From NCBI RefSeq assembly GCF_002233675.1, contig NZ_NMUQ01000002.1, positions 1,340,121 to 1,404,120 of the forward strand: a stretch of 64,000 nt of DNA, given 5' to 3'. Both the position numbers and the translations under genes were made by a program. This document shows, one piece after another, positions 6,896 to 14,581 of the stretch. Numbering within the stretch: position 1 is the first letter of the stretch; each line of letters opens with the position of its first letter. Under the pieces are notes generated by a model, which was given only the letters and a program-made list of their open reading frames with translations, was not told where the DNA came from and searched no databases. Source of the DNA: Paenibacillus herberti (GTDB lineage: Bacteria > Bacillota > Bacilli > Paenibacillales > Paenibacillaceae).

Positions 6896-7745
6896 ACGCT
6901 GCAAGGAGAGCGGGCTGACGATCGGTCGGCTGATGCTGCAGCAGCAGGCGAGGGAATCTGGCCGCGATGAGTCGGTAGAGTTCGCCAGCATGAAAGAGTA
7001 CTACGGCATTATGAAAGAAGCCGTGCATAACGGGCTGACGCGTGATACGACGTCACGCAGCGGACTGACCGGACTAGACGCGCAGCGCGTCGCCGCCTAC
7101 AACGAGAACTCGCAGCCGAGCCTCGGCGGCGAGACAGGACGCGCCATGGCCTATGCGCTGGCCGTGTCGGAGGTCAACGCCTCTATGGGGCGCATCGTCG
7201 CGACGCCGACGGCAGGCTCATGCGGCATCATTCCCGGCGTGTTCGTAAGTTCCCAGGAGCGGTTCGATTGGGACGACGACCGGATGGTAGAAGGGTTGTT
7301 CGCAGCCGGTGCGATTGGTTATGTCATCGCCAATAATTCCTTTGTCTCCGGTGCCGAGGGGGGCTGCCAGGCAGAGGTCGGTTCTGCGATTGGCATGGCG
7401 GCGGGCGCACTTGTCGAGCTGCGCGGCGGTACGCCGGAGCAGGCAGTGCATGCGGTTGGACTAGCGCTCAAAAACACGCTTGGCCTTATTTGCGACCCGG
7501 TGGGCGGTTTGGTGGAAATTCCGTGTATCGTGCGCAACGGTTTTGGCGCGGTCACTGCACTTGCCGCAGCTGATATGGCGCTGGCTGGCGTGCGGAGCGT
7601 TATCCCTTCCGATGAGGTTGTGCAGGTAATGCTGGAGGTGGGCGCGGCTATGCCTGAGAAACACCGCGAGACTGCTGGAGGTGGGCTGGCCCAGACACCA
7701 ACGGGTAAAAAGCTGATGGAAGGCCTGCGCAAAAAGAAGCGATAG
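6864..7745 (+). CDS. sdaAA: L-serine dehydratase, alpha (iron-sulfur) subunit
   Basis: A 293-residue catalytic subunit. The cysteines expected to hold the 4Fe-4S cluster are visible in TPTAGSCGIIPG, GAEGGCQAEVGSA and LICDPVGGLVEIPC. With SdaAB it forms the cytoplasmic two-subunit serine deaminase of Bacillus type. GGAGGAG precedes the ATG, which lies inside the 3' end of sdaAB. A strong hairpin terminator follows. Confidence 0.96.
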   Translation: MNFRTLKELSERCKESGLTIGRLMLQQQARESGRDESVEFASMKEYYGIMKEAVHNGLTRDTTSRSGLTGLDAQRVAAYNENSQPSLGGETGRAMAYALAVSEVNASMGRIVATPTAGSCGIIPGVFVSSQERFDWDDDRMVEGLFAAGAIGYVIANNSFVSGAEGGCQAEVGSAIGMAAGALVELRGGTPEQAVHAVGLALKNTLGLICDPVGGLVEIPCIVRNGFGAVTALAAADMALAGVRSVIPSDEVVQVMLEVGAAMPEKHRETAGGGLAQTPTGKKLMEGLRKKKR

Positions 7746-7796
7746 CTGACCAACTCGGCAAAAGCGGCTGCAGGTTTGGCTTTCGGTTCTTCGGAC

Positions 7797-7843
7797 AACA
7801 ACAAATAAGAGGCTCCCACGGGGGCCTCTTATTTGTTGTTGTT
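7797..7843 (+). terminator. Terminator of sdaAB-sdaAA
   Basis: A long stem pairs AACAACAAATAAGAGGC with GCCTCTTATTTGTTGTT. It probably also ends the convergent gene that follows. Confidence 0.9.
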
Positions 7844-7861
7844 TCGTTAATCAAATCAAAG

Positions 7862-8377
7862 TTATTGATTATTAAATGTCAGAGTGCGGCCGCTGGTCCG
7901 GTAGTTGATCGGGGAGATCGGGGGCCTCGTGATTTCTACTCTCTCAAACTGAGCTCTTGGAGGGAAAGCACCTCCTGGATAATAATACATGGTTACCCTT
8001 ATTAAACCTGCTTGATCAGGATCTATTCCAAATCTAGGATCATAAGCGTAGAAATAAGAATCAACCCTGGTGCTTTTACTGCTGGTTTTTACATACACAG
8101 TGGTACTGCCTCCATTAGGTTGAAGGGTGAAGTCTGAAGGGTACTGAGCCCAGTCTCCTCCGAAACGATACATGAAGAATCCCAAAGAAGTATTGTTAAC
8201 GATGGTGAAATCAACGGAACCTGCTTCAAATACGGGGGCTTCTGCAGGCAGAGTGGATACCGGGGAAAAGGTAGAAACGACGATGACGAGAAGGATAAAA
8301 AGAACAAGCACGATACTTGTTTTTGAACTATTGCCAAAGCCGCTGATTTCGCTTTTTGCGATGGGGAAGTAAGGCAT
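7862..8377 (-). CDS. YjcZ-like anchor fused to an extracytoplasmic beta-rich domain (paralogue A)
   Basis: A 171-residue protein. Residues about 14-38 (GFGNSSKTSIVLVLFILLVIV) resemble the single hydrophobic segment of YjcZ-family sporulation peptides. The remaining ~130 residues are beta-rich, with VDFTIVNNTSLGFFMYRF, a P.....PNGG turn, and a C-terminal strand. It shares this layout and many positions with the protein encoded at 10735-11223. The FTI.N.TS... opening resembles small membrane- or surface-active beta-sandwich domains, but I cannot name a family. A GGAGG site precedes the ATG. A sporulation role is inferred from the anchor. Confidence 0.75.
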   Translation of the reverse strand: MPYFPIAKSEISGFGNSSKTSIVLVLFILLVIVVSTFSPVSTLPAEAPVFEAGSVDFTIVNNTSLGFFMYRFGGDWAQYPSDFTLQPNGGSTTVYVKTSSKSTRVDSYFYAYDPRFGIDPDQAGLIRVTMYYYPGGAFPPRAQFERVEITRPPISPINYRTSGRTLTFNNQ

Positions 8378-8480
8378 GACGGGAGCCTCCTATTATTTCC
8401 AACTAATAGTATATAGAGGTAGAATATGAGGGAAATAGAGGGAGGGTCACGGCGCATACCGGGGTTCGTATTAAAACTCA

Positions 8481-8510
8481 TTGACAGATGTCATGGCCAT
8501 CTTCTATAGT
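8481..8510 (+). promoter_or_regulatory. Promoter of the ABC exporter gene
   Basis: Perfect TTGACA, an 18-base spacer and TATAGT, about 70 bases ahead of the start codon. Confidence 0.65.
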
Positions 8511-8579
8511 GCCGATGAATGATACAGAATGACGGTATAGTTAGGCTAACCTATTCATCGCTAAGGAGCGGATTTAATC

Positions 8580-10382
8580 ATGGCAAATCGGACCGCAGAG
8601 GTCCAACTGCGGGGCAGCTCTTTTGAACAGACTTTCCAGCAAGCTGTTAAACCTGGGAACCGGACGGCATTCCAGTACCTCCTGTCGTTGTACAAAGGCA
8701 ATTTTATGAATCTCTTCATCTCCATTGTGTTCATGAACATCAAAAATCTTCCCGTCTATTTGCTGCCGATCGTCACAGCCAACATCATCAACATTGTGGC
8801 GAAGCCGGCGGGACATAACATAAGCCAACTGTGGATCAACTTCGCGGTGCTTATCGTAGTCGTGTTGCAAAATATCCCGACGCACGCCGCATACGTCAGC
8901 TATCTCAGTCGGGCTATCCGTGCCGTCGAGGCAGGGCTGCGCGGCGCAATGGTGCGCAAGCTGCAACAGCTGTCCATCAACTCGCATCGGGAGCTGGCAG
9001 CCGGTCGGCTGCAGTCCAAGGTGCTGCGCGATGTCGAAGCGGTGGAGGGCATGTCCAAGCAGCTGATGCTGGCGTTTGTCCCTTCGATTTTCAGCGTGAT
9101 CATCGCTTTTGGACTTACGCTGTACTCTAACTGGCTCGTGTCGCTGTTCTTCGTGCTGACGATTCCGGCGGCTATCGGAGTGATGCAAATTTTTAAAAAG
9201 CGCATCAAGCGAAGCAACAATGAATTCCGTAAGGAAATCGAGACGATGAGCAGCCACGTAGCGGAAATGGTGGAGATGATTCCAGTCACGAAGGCGCATG
9301 GTCTGGAGCAGGTGGAAATTGACCGGATCGACACGACGCTGAAGCGGCTGCAGGGCAAGGGCTACCGGTTGGACATAGTCGAAGCTTATTTTGGCGCATC
9401 AGGCTGGGTTACGTTTCAGGTTGTGCAGGTCATCTGCTTGCTGTTTACGGCGTATCTGGCGTTTACCGGCAGCATTCCAGTCGGCAACATTGTGTTGTAC
9501 CAGGGCTACTTTGCGATGATTCTCGGTTCCGTCTCTACTCTGATGAATGTTTACCCCATCATCGCCAAAGGTTCAGAATCGATCTCCTCCATTACCGAAA
9601 TTCTCCGCTCGACGGACATCGAGGATAATTCCGGCAAGCTGAAGCTGCCCAAGCTGAGCGGGGATTACCGCTTCGAGGACGTGCAGCTCAAGTTCCGGGA
9701 CGGCGAGCAGCATGTGCTGGAGCAGGTTGATCTGGACGTAAAAGCGGGTGAATGCGTCGCATTCGTCGGAGAATCGGGAGCGGGCAAATCGACGATTCTT
9801 AATCTCGTCATCGGGTTCCTCAATCCAACCTCAGGACGTGTCAGCGTAGACGGTGTACCGCTTACGGAGCTGGATCTGTCGGAATACCGACGCCATCTGG
9901 CCGTTGTGCCGCAGACGAATATTCTGTTCTCCGGCTCCATCCGCGACAACATTACCTACGGGTTGCAAGGAATTAGCGACGAGCGGGTGATGGAAGTCGT
10001 CGAGATGGCTCATCTGACGGAAATGGTGGCAAGGCTGCCGAAGGGCATCGACACGATGGTCGGCGAGCATGGCGGCAAGCTGTCCGGCGGACAGCGGCAG
10101 CGGCTTGCAATCGCACGGGCGCTGGTACGCGACCCCAAAGTCATTTTGCTGGACGAGGCGACTTCTGCGCTTGATAACGCCTCGGAGCATCATGTGCAGC
10201 AGGCGATGCAGCAACTGATCAAGGGGCGCACGACGTTTATCGTCGCGCATCGCCTGTCGACGATCCGGCATGCGGACCGGATTGTCGTTATGAAGCAAGG
10301 CCGCATCGTAGAAGCGGGAACATTTGATGAGCTGATTGCCCGTAAAGGCGAGTTTTACAACCTAAAACAGCTGCAGATGTAA
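8580..10382 (+). CDS. ABC exporter half-transporter (TMD-NBD fusion)
   Basis: A 600-residue type IV (MsbA/LmrA-like) half-transporter. An N-terminal six-helix membrane domain occupies about residues 40-330. The nucleotide-binding domain shows Walker A GESGAGKST near 397, signature LSGGQRQR near 500, Walker B VILLDEATSALD near 520 and the switch histidine in AHR near 556. It should act as a homodimer exporting a lipid, peptide or drug; the substrate cannot be told. It stands alone with its own promoter and terminator, between two paralogous YjcZ-anchored genes on the other strand. Confidence 0.93.
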   Translation: MANRTAEVQLRGSSFEQTFQQAVKPGNRTAFQYLLSLYKGNFMNLFISIVFMNIKNLPVYLLPIVTANIINIVAKPAGHNISQLWINFAVLIVVVLQNIPTHAAYVSYLSRAIRAVEAGLRGAMVRKLQQLSINSHRELAAGRLQSKVLRDVEAVEGMSKQLMLAFVPSIFSVIIAFGLTLYSNWLVSLFFVLTIPAAIGVMQIFKKRIKRSNNEFRKEIETMSSHVAEMVEMIPVTKAHGLEQVEIDRIDTTLKRLQGKGYRLDIVEAYFGASGWVTFQVVQVICLLFTAYLAFTGSIPVGNIVLYQGYFAMILGSVSTLMNVYPIIAKGSESISSITEILRSTDIEDNSGKLKLPKLSGDYRFEDVQLKFRDGEQHVLEQVDLDVKAGECVAFVGESGAGKSTILNLVIGFLNPTSGRVSVDGVPLTELDLSEYRRHLAVVPQTNILFSGSIRDNITYGLQGISDERVMEVVEMAHLTEMVARLPKGIDTMVGEHGGKLSGGQRQRLAIARALVRDPKVILLDEATSALDNASEHHVQQAMQQLIKGRTTFIVAHRLSTIRHADRIVVMKQGRIVEAGTFDELIARKGEFYNLKQLQM

Positions 10383-10406
10383 CCGGGCCGTAGGTTTGAA
10401 TAGAGT

Positions 10407-10438
10407 AAAAAAGAGGTCTTCACGGAGACCTCTTTTTT
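10407..10438. terminator. Bidirectional terminator
   Basis: AAAAAAGAGGTCT pairs perfectly with AGACCTCTTTTTT across a 6-base loop, so both strands carry a T run. It serves the ABC gene and the convergent small gene. Confidence 0.95.
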
Positions 10439-10452
10439 GCATATTTCAGACT

Positions 10453-10671
10453 TTAACTGCGTTTGCGAAGTTCGAAAAACTCACATTCCGAACGGGAATG
10501 ATAAGCAAAGTCGGCGACATCCGACTGAAGAACAACCGTCTGTTCATCAAAACGGACGATCACGCCTCCAGACTCAATCATATGGTCGTCACGGAAAACG
10601 CGAACGGGAATACGGTCATCCAGCGCTTCCTGAAAGTCGGTGTCGGTGTGAAGCGGACGGGTATAGGCCAT
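10453..10671 (-). CDS. Small hypothetical protein, 72 residues
   Basis: The frame reads MAYTRPLHTDTDFQEA and continues with a beta-rich pattern (IPVRVF, GVIVRFDEQTVVLQS, ECEFFELRKR). AAAAGGAGATCC gives a strong ribosome binding site and a terminator follows directly. I do not recognise the family. It is likely cytoplasmic since no signal or membrane segment is present. Confidence 0.75.
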   Translation of the reverse strand: MAYTRPLHTDTDFQEALDDRIPVRVFRDDHMIESGGVIVRFDEQTVVLQSDVADFAYHSRSECEFFELRKRS

Positions 10672-10734
10672 GGACTGGATCTCCTTTTGAGAAATAAAGT
10701 TGGATTTAAGTATAGCACGGCCCCGTTTTGTTCA

Positions 10735-11223
10735 TCATTTATTCTTTAAAAATAGCGTTGTGCCTCCGGTTGAGAAGTAATAAAAAGGGGCGCCGTTGAG
10801 ATCTAGTCTATTAAAATAGTTCGAACCGAAAGCTCCGTCCGTATACATAGGGATTGCAATATTATAAATAGGGGCTCTTGTAAAGTCCAAAACATAGTAA
10901 TAAGCCGTGCAGGAGTTTAACCAAGGAAATTGTCTCTGTACATAAACATCACCTGAACCGCCGTTAGGATTAATCTCAAAAGGCTCAGGAAGACCAGCAT
11001 ATTTCCCGACAATTCTGTTCAGGACAAGCGGATAGCTCGTGCTGTTGATAATGGTGAATGTTACGGTTGAGAGCGGACCTACCTGCGGAGCATCGGATGC
11101 AGGCGAAGGCTGGGTAAAGATAGGAAGGATTATAACGAGGAGAATAAACAAGACAAGAATGATGCCTAAGTTGGAACTGTGGACGTTTCCTTTGGTTGCT
11201 GATTCTTTTGCCGATTTTTCCAT
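10735..11223 (-). CDS. YjcZ-like anchor fused to an extracytoplasmic beta-rich domain (paralogue B)
   Basis: A 162-residue protein that starts MEKSAKES, chosen because AAAGGA stands 8-10 bases upstream; an earlier in-frame ATG lacks such a site. Residues about 20-37 (LGIILVLFILLVIILPIF) are the membrane anchor. The rest parallels the protein at 7862-8377: VTFTIINSTSYPLVLNRI, a P..INPNGGSGDVYV turn, a Tyr-rich middle and a C-terminal strand. The two genes flank the ABC exporter and read on the same strand, suggesting duplication. Surface display on the cell or spore is inferred. Confidence 0.75.
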   Translation of the reverse strand: MEKSAKESATKGNVHSSNLGIILVLFILLVIILPIFTQPSPASDAPQVGPLSTVTFTIINSTSYPLVLNRIVGKYAGLPEPFEINPNGGSGDVYVQRQFPWLNSCTAYYYVLDFTRAPIYNIAIPMYTDGAFGSNYFNRLDLNGAPFYYFSTGGTTLFLKNK

Positions 11224-11407
11224 ATTCAATTTTCCTTTCGTTTGCAGGCTCATCCTGGAGTTGTTTATTAATAGGTTATGAGAACAGAGGTGATAGGGAA
11301 CGGCATATACACAGACAATAAAATTTAACAGAAGGTAATTTTCCTAAAATAATGCAATAATGTAATATATAATAGCTCAAGAAGTTTCTTGAAATGGAGG
11401 ACGTTAA

Positions 11408-11584
11408 ATGGACACGGAGAAGGAAGTGCAAGAGCTTCGCCAGCGAGTGGAACAGCTGGAAGCGGCGGGGAGCCGCAAGGGACAAAATGGTGCGATGCGA
11501 TTTATAATAGGGTTTATTATTGCTGTGGCCATCATGATGCTCTTATTGGTGGCAATTGGAATCGTACAGTTTATATCTGCTTAG
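11408..11584 (+). CDS. Small coiled-coil plus transmembrane protein (58 residues)
   Basis: A short gene: ATG with TGGAGGACG upstream, 58 codons and a TAG stop. Residues 3-20 (TEKEVQELRQRVEQLEAA) form a heptad-like acidic/basic helix; residues about 31-55 (RFIIGFIIAVAIMMLLL and on) form one membrane span. This suggests a tail-anchored or single-pass small membrane protein with a cytoplasmic coiled coil. No named family is recognised. A terminator hairpin follows 60 bases later. Confidence 0.7.
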   Translation: MDTEKEVQELRQRVEQLEAAGSRKGQNGAMRFIIGFIIAVAIMMLLLVAIGIVQFISA

Positions 11585-11645
11585 CAGCTTTTGAAATGCG
11601 GATAATCGAGACGGCGAAATTGCCGCTTCCTTAACTAGAAATGGC

Positions 11646-11690
11646 AAAAGCCCGAATGCGCGGGAAATGCGCGGCTCGGGCTTGAAGTCT
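11646..11690. terminator. Terminator between convergent genes
   Basis: AAGCCCGA pairs with TCGGGCTT around a GC-rich loop; TTTT follows on the minus strand, so it mainly ends the tandem paralogue genes. Confidence 0.75.
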
Positions 11691-11712
11691 TTGGCTATAG
11701 TGGTTGGAGCGA

Positions 11713-12156
11713 TCAGTCTGTGACGGCAACACCGGTCAAGCATTCTGGACCCGGTCGTCCCATATCTTCGGATTGCGAGGTTGCGTACATCGTATAGACC
11801 AGAACACCGGATTCAGGGGCTTGCACGTTGAAATCCGCGGCTTCGATGGCAATGCTTTTGGGGCCGACTTCAGCCGGTAGGAATTGGACAAATGTTGTGG
11901 AGACGAGAGGATCGGTTGGCTGATCTCCTCTGACAATGGTGATTTGCATGACAGGAGAGAAGGCATTTTCAGCAACAATAAATACGCCGATCTGTCCTTC
12001 AAGTTTGACTCGAATGACACCCTCTGTATCTGCTGCTACGTTGAGGCCGATTTGACCGACGAGCGTAGGATTCTGAAATAAAAAGGAGTCTACCGGGAAC
12101 AAAGGTGTGGCAAGAGTTATGTTGGTCGAAGTTCTGGCATCGAGCAATTGGGTCAT
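11713..12156 (-). CDS. Tandem paralogue 1 of a beta-rich family of unknown function
   Basis: A 147-residue protein starting MTQLLDARTSTNI, with an AAAAGGAGGT site. It shares with its two upstream neighbours an RTS.NI opening, a VGQ(I/V)GLNV strand, G.IRV...G..GVF(I/L), a VRG....TDP.V motif, a DFN...P.SG.L.YT.(Y/F)AT segment and a GRPGPE ending. No signal peptide or membrane segment is visible. The all-beta pattern is like jelly-roll surface or spore-coat subunits, but that is inference. Last gene of a probable three-gene operon. Confidence 0.8.
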   Translation of the reverse strand: MTQLLDARTSTNITLATPLFPVDSFLFQNPTLVGQIGLNVAADTEGVIRVKLEGQIGVFIVAENAFSPVMQITIVRGDQPTDPLVSTTFVQFLPAEVGPKSIAIEAADFNVQAPESGVLVYTMYATSQSEDMGRPGPECLTGVAVTD

Positions 12157-12194
12157 AGGGTTCTACCTCCTTTTCAATTAATTGGAATAGGCGT

Positions 12195-12638
12195 TCAGCC
12201 CGTGTATACAGAGGCGGTAAAAGTTTCCGGTCCCGTTCGTCCCACCTCTTCTGCTAATGATGTCGCGAACGCCGTGTAAATAAGCGTACCGGAGGTCGGG
12301 GCGGGGACATTGAAATCATTTCCGTTGACAAGGACAACTTGGTTCCCGGTCTGAGTGCTTGAATAGGTTTCAAATGCGGATGCTACGCGGAGATCGGTAG
12401 GAAGCGAGCCGCGTACGACAAAAAAGCGAATCGAGATATTGGTCGAATGTTCCGGGAGAAGCGTTACGCCGAGCACACCTCTATATTCAACTCGAATGAC
12501 GCCCGGAGTGTTGGGCGGGACATTTAATCCGACGGTTCCAATTCGATAGACCTGGTTTGGAATAAAGGTGCTGATGGGACTGCCCTGTTCGGCGTTGGGG
12601 ATATTATCCGATGTTCTTGTATCGATCATTTGGGCCAT
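12195..12638 (-). CDS. Tandem paralogue 2 of the same beta-rich family
   Basis: A 147-residue protein starting MAQMIDTRTSDNI. The perfect GGAGGTGATC site fixes this start and excludes the slightly longer frame. It is the most diverged of the three copies (GTVGLNVPPNTPGVIRVEYRG, ADFN-equivalent GNDFNVPAPTSGTLIYT, ending GRTGPETF). Gaps of about 40-60 bases separate the three genes and each has its own strong site, consistent with one transcript making structural protein in quantity. Confidence 0.8.
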   Translation of the reverse strand: MAQMIDTRTSDNIPNAEQGSPISTFIPNQVYRIGTVGLNVPPNTPGVIRVEYRGVLGVTLLPEHSTNISIRFFVVRGSLPTDLRVASAFETYSSTQTGNQVVLVNGNDFNVPAPTSGTLIYTAFATSLAEEVGRTGPETFTASVYTG

Positions 12639-12697
12639 TAAGATCACCTCCATAAATAAGCAATTGTATTTTCCTTGTGTTGAATCTTTCCTGTCGA

Positions 12698-13144
12698 TTA
12701 ATCCATATATGCCGAGGCATTAAAGTTCTCGGGTCCGGGTCGTCCGAGCTCGACATTAACCGCAGTGGCAAAAATGGTGTAGGTCAGGGAGCCAGCTTGA
12801 GGGGGGGAGACATTAAAATCTGCCGCTGTAATCGTAATATCTTGAACTCCTGGAATCTCAGCTAAATACTGAACAAAGGTCGTGGAAACAAGCGGATCGG
12901 TAATGGATGTTCCCCGCACAACATCAAGTTGGACCAAAGGATCAAATTCCGAGTCCGGAAAAATGAACACTCCTGCTGTACCTTTAATCAATACGCGAAT
13001 CTTACCGTTTGCATCGGAGGAGAGGACATTCAAGCCTACCTGTCCGAATAGAACGGGAGTGCCGATAGGAAAAGTGCTTAAAGGGAATCCCTCATTTGCC
13101 AGAGCTATATTCGTTGACGTTCTGAAATCTATCAATTGAGTCAT
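12698..13144 (-). CDS. Tandem paralogue 3 of the same beta-rich family
   Basis: A 148-residue protein starting MTQLIDFRTSTNI. An ATG three codons earlier sits too close to AAGGAGGTG to be used. It is closest to paralogue 1 (FGQVGLNVLSS, VRGTSITDPLVSTTFVQYL, ADFNVSPPQAGSLTYTIFA, GRPGPENF). It is the promoter-proximal gene of the set. No family name is recognised. Confidence 0.8.
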   Translation of the reverse strand: MTQLIDFRTSTNIALANEGFPLSTFPIGTPVLFGQVGLNVLSSDANGKIRVLIKGTAGVFIFPDSEFDPLVQLDVVRGTSITDPLVSTTFVQYLAEIPGVQDITITAADFNVSPPQAGSLTYTIFATAVNVELGRPGPENFNASAYMD

Positions 13145-13228
13145 GGCATTCACCTCCTTGCTGTAGTGTATTCCATTACTCCCGAAATGCTTGGACTACT
13201 GTCTGCAAAGTCTATCGTCTATAAAGGA

Positions 13229-13272
13229 TAAAAAAAGCCCAAACCGCAACGATTCTGCGATTCGGGCTTTTG
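13229..13272 (-). terminator. Terminator of the CDF exporter gene
   Basis: AAAAGCCC and GGGCTTTTTT flank an inner TCGCAGAATCGTTGCG-type stem on the minus strand, ending in a T run. Confidence 0.88.
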
Positions 13273-13291
13273 GTCATGATAGAGGGATAGC

Positions 13292-14377
13292 TTAGATGCC
13301 AAGCACGGCGTGATTCACTTTGGAAGTCTCAATTTGGATCGTGCAATGTTCAATTTCATAGTCATCTTTCATCAGGAGCAAGGCTTTCTGTAAAATAACC
13401 CCGCTGTCGGACTCATCTTCTACCAACAGGTGACAGGTCATGGAGTCGATGCCGGAAGTGATTGTCCAGATGTGAAGGTCATGCACATTGATGACACCGG
13501 GCAGCGATTGAAGATCATTGCGCACCGACTCCGGGTCGACGGAAGGAGGGGTTCCTTCCATGAGGATGTGAATGGTGCTTTTCATCATGCCCCAGGCGCT
13601 CTTGACGATAAGCAAAGACACAATTACGGAAATGATCGGGTCCGCACGATACCAGTCGAACAGGGACATCAGTATGCCTGCGATAATGGCGCCGACCGAG
13701 CCGAGCGCATCTCCGATAACATGGAGATAGGCGCTTTTCATATTAACATTGCCTTTGACGTCGCCTTTGCGCATTAAAAACCAAGCGCTGGCGATGTTGG
13801 CGAGCAAGCCGATTACGGCGATCACGATCATGGAGTTGCTGGCAACCGTCGGAGGATCCCAAAAGCGGTCCCAGGCTTCGACGGTGATAAAGATCGCGAT
13901 TGCGATCAGCGTGACCCCGTTGAACAGGGCGGCTAATATTTCGAAGCGATGGAACCCGAACGTTCGTTTCAACGAGGCCGGCTTCGATGCGAACCAGATG
14001 GCGAGCAGGCTGAGCGCAAGCGCGCTTGAATCGCTGAGCATATGGCCGCTGTCCGACAGGAGGGCGAGACTGTTAGTCAACAAGCCTCCGAAAAATTGTA
14101 GCACCATGATGCCGGCGGTAATGATGAGCGCGATTAGCAGTCCGGAGCGATTACCGCTGCTGCCCCCCCCATGGCTATGGGAGTGGCCTCCATGCCCATG
14201 ACTATGCCCATGATCATGGTTGTGAGTTTGCTTGCGCTTGCTTTGCGCACCTGCATTTGTATTGTTCCTGTCCGCTCCCTGGCCGGGATTTTTGTCATGC
14301 GTGTGGGCGTGCTCGGCTGGATTTTTGGAGTCATGCTCGTGATCATGTTGATGATCGGGTCTATCTTGATTGGACAT
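13292..14377 (-). CDS. czcD: CDF-family divalent metal cation exporter (CzcD-like)
   Basis: A 361-residue cation diffusion facilitator. The start MSNQDRPD is set by TAGGAGGAAA; the N-terminal 75 residues are rich in His and Asp (HDHEHD, HDHGHSHGHGGHSHSH), a likely metal-binding region. Six membrane helices follow; the transport site motifs are SDSGHMLSD in helix 2 and HVIGDALGS in helix 5. A cytoplasmic C-terminal domain (about residues 275-350) ends the protein. Zn, Cd or Co export by proton antiport is known for the family. A CzrA/SmtB-like operator overlaps its promoter region, so induction by metal is likely. Confidence 0.93.
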   Translation of the reverse strand: MSNQDRPDHQHDHEHDSKNPAEHAHTHDKNPGQGADRNNTNAGAQSKRKQTHNHDHGHSHGHGGHSHSHGGGSSGNRSGLLIALIITAGIMVLQFFGGLLTNSLALLSDSGHMLSDSSALALSLLAIWFASKPASLKRTFGFHRFEILAALFNGVTLIAIAIFITVEAWDRFWDPPTVASNSMIVIAVIGLLANIASAWFLMRKGDVKGNVNMKSAYLHVIGDALGSVGAIIAGILMSLFDWYRADPIISVIVSLLIVKSAWGMMKSTIHILMEGTPPSVDPESVRNDLQSLPGVINVHDLHIWTITSGIDSMTCHLLVEDESDSGVILQKALLLMKDDYEIEHCTIQIETSKVNHAVLGI

Positions 14378-14408
14378 ACGATTTCCTCCTAAATTCCTAT
14401 ATAACAAA

Positions 14409-14462
14409 ACATATGATCATCTGTTCATATATTAATGTATGCGTGGAATTGCTCTCTGTCAA
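14409..14462 (-). promoter_or_regulatory. Promoter with ArsR/SmtB-type operator
   Basis: On the minus strand TTGACA, a 17-base spacer and TACATT are followed directly by the imperfect palindrome ATATGAACAGATGATCATAT. The TGAA-centred inverted repeat resembles CzrA/SmtB operators and covers the start region, a good place for repression lifted by zinc or cadmium. Confidence 0.65.
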
Positions 14463-14510
14463 GTATTATGTACATTTTGAAAGGGAAAATTCGGGTAAAG
14501 GACAGTTAAA

Positions 14511-14553
14511 ATAAAAAGACGTCCCAGGCCTTGGAAAGGGCTGGGAACGTCTT
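14511..14553 (-). terminator. Terminator of mqnB-mqnD
   Basis: AAGACGTTCCCAG and CTGGGACGTCTT (minus strand) form the stem, followed by TTTTTATTTTA. Confidence 0.9.
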
Positions 14554-14581
14554 AAAGGAATGGATGATCTGAAACTACCTG

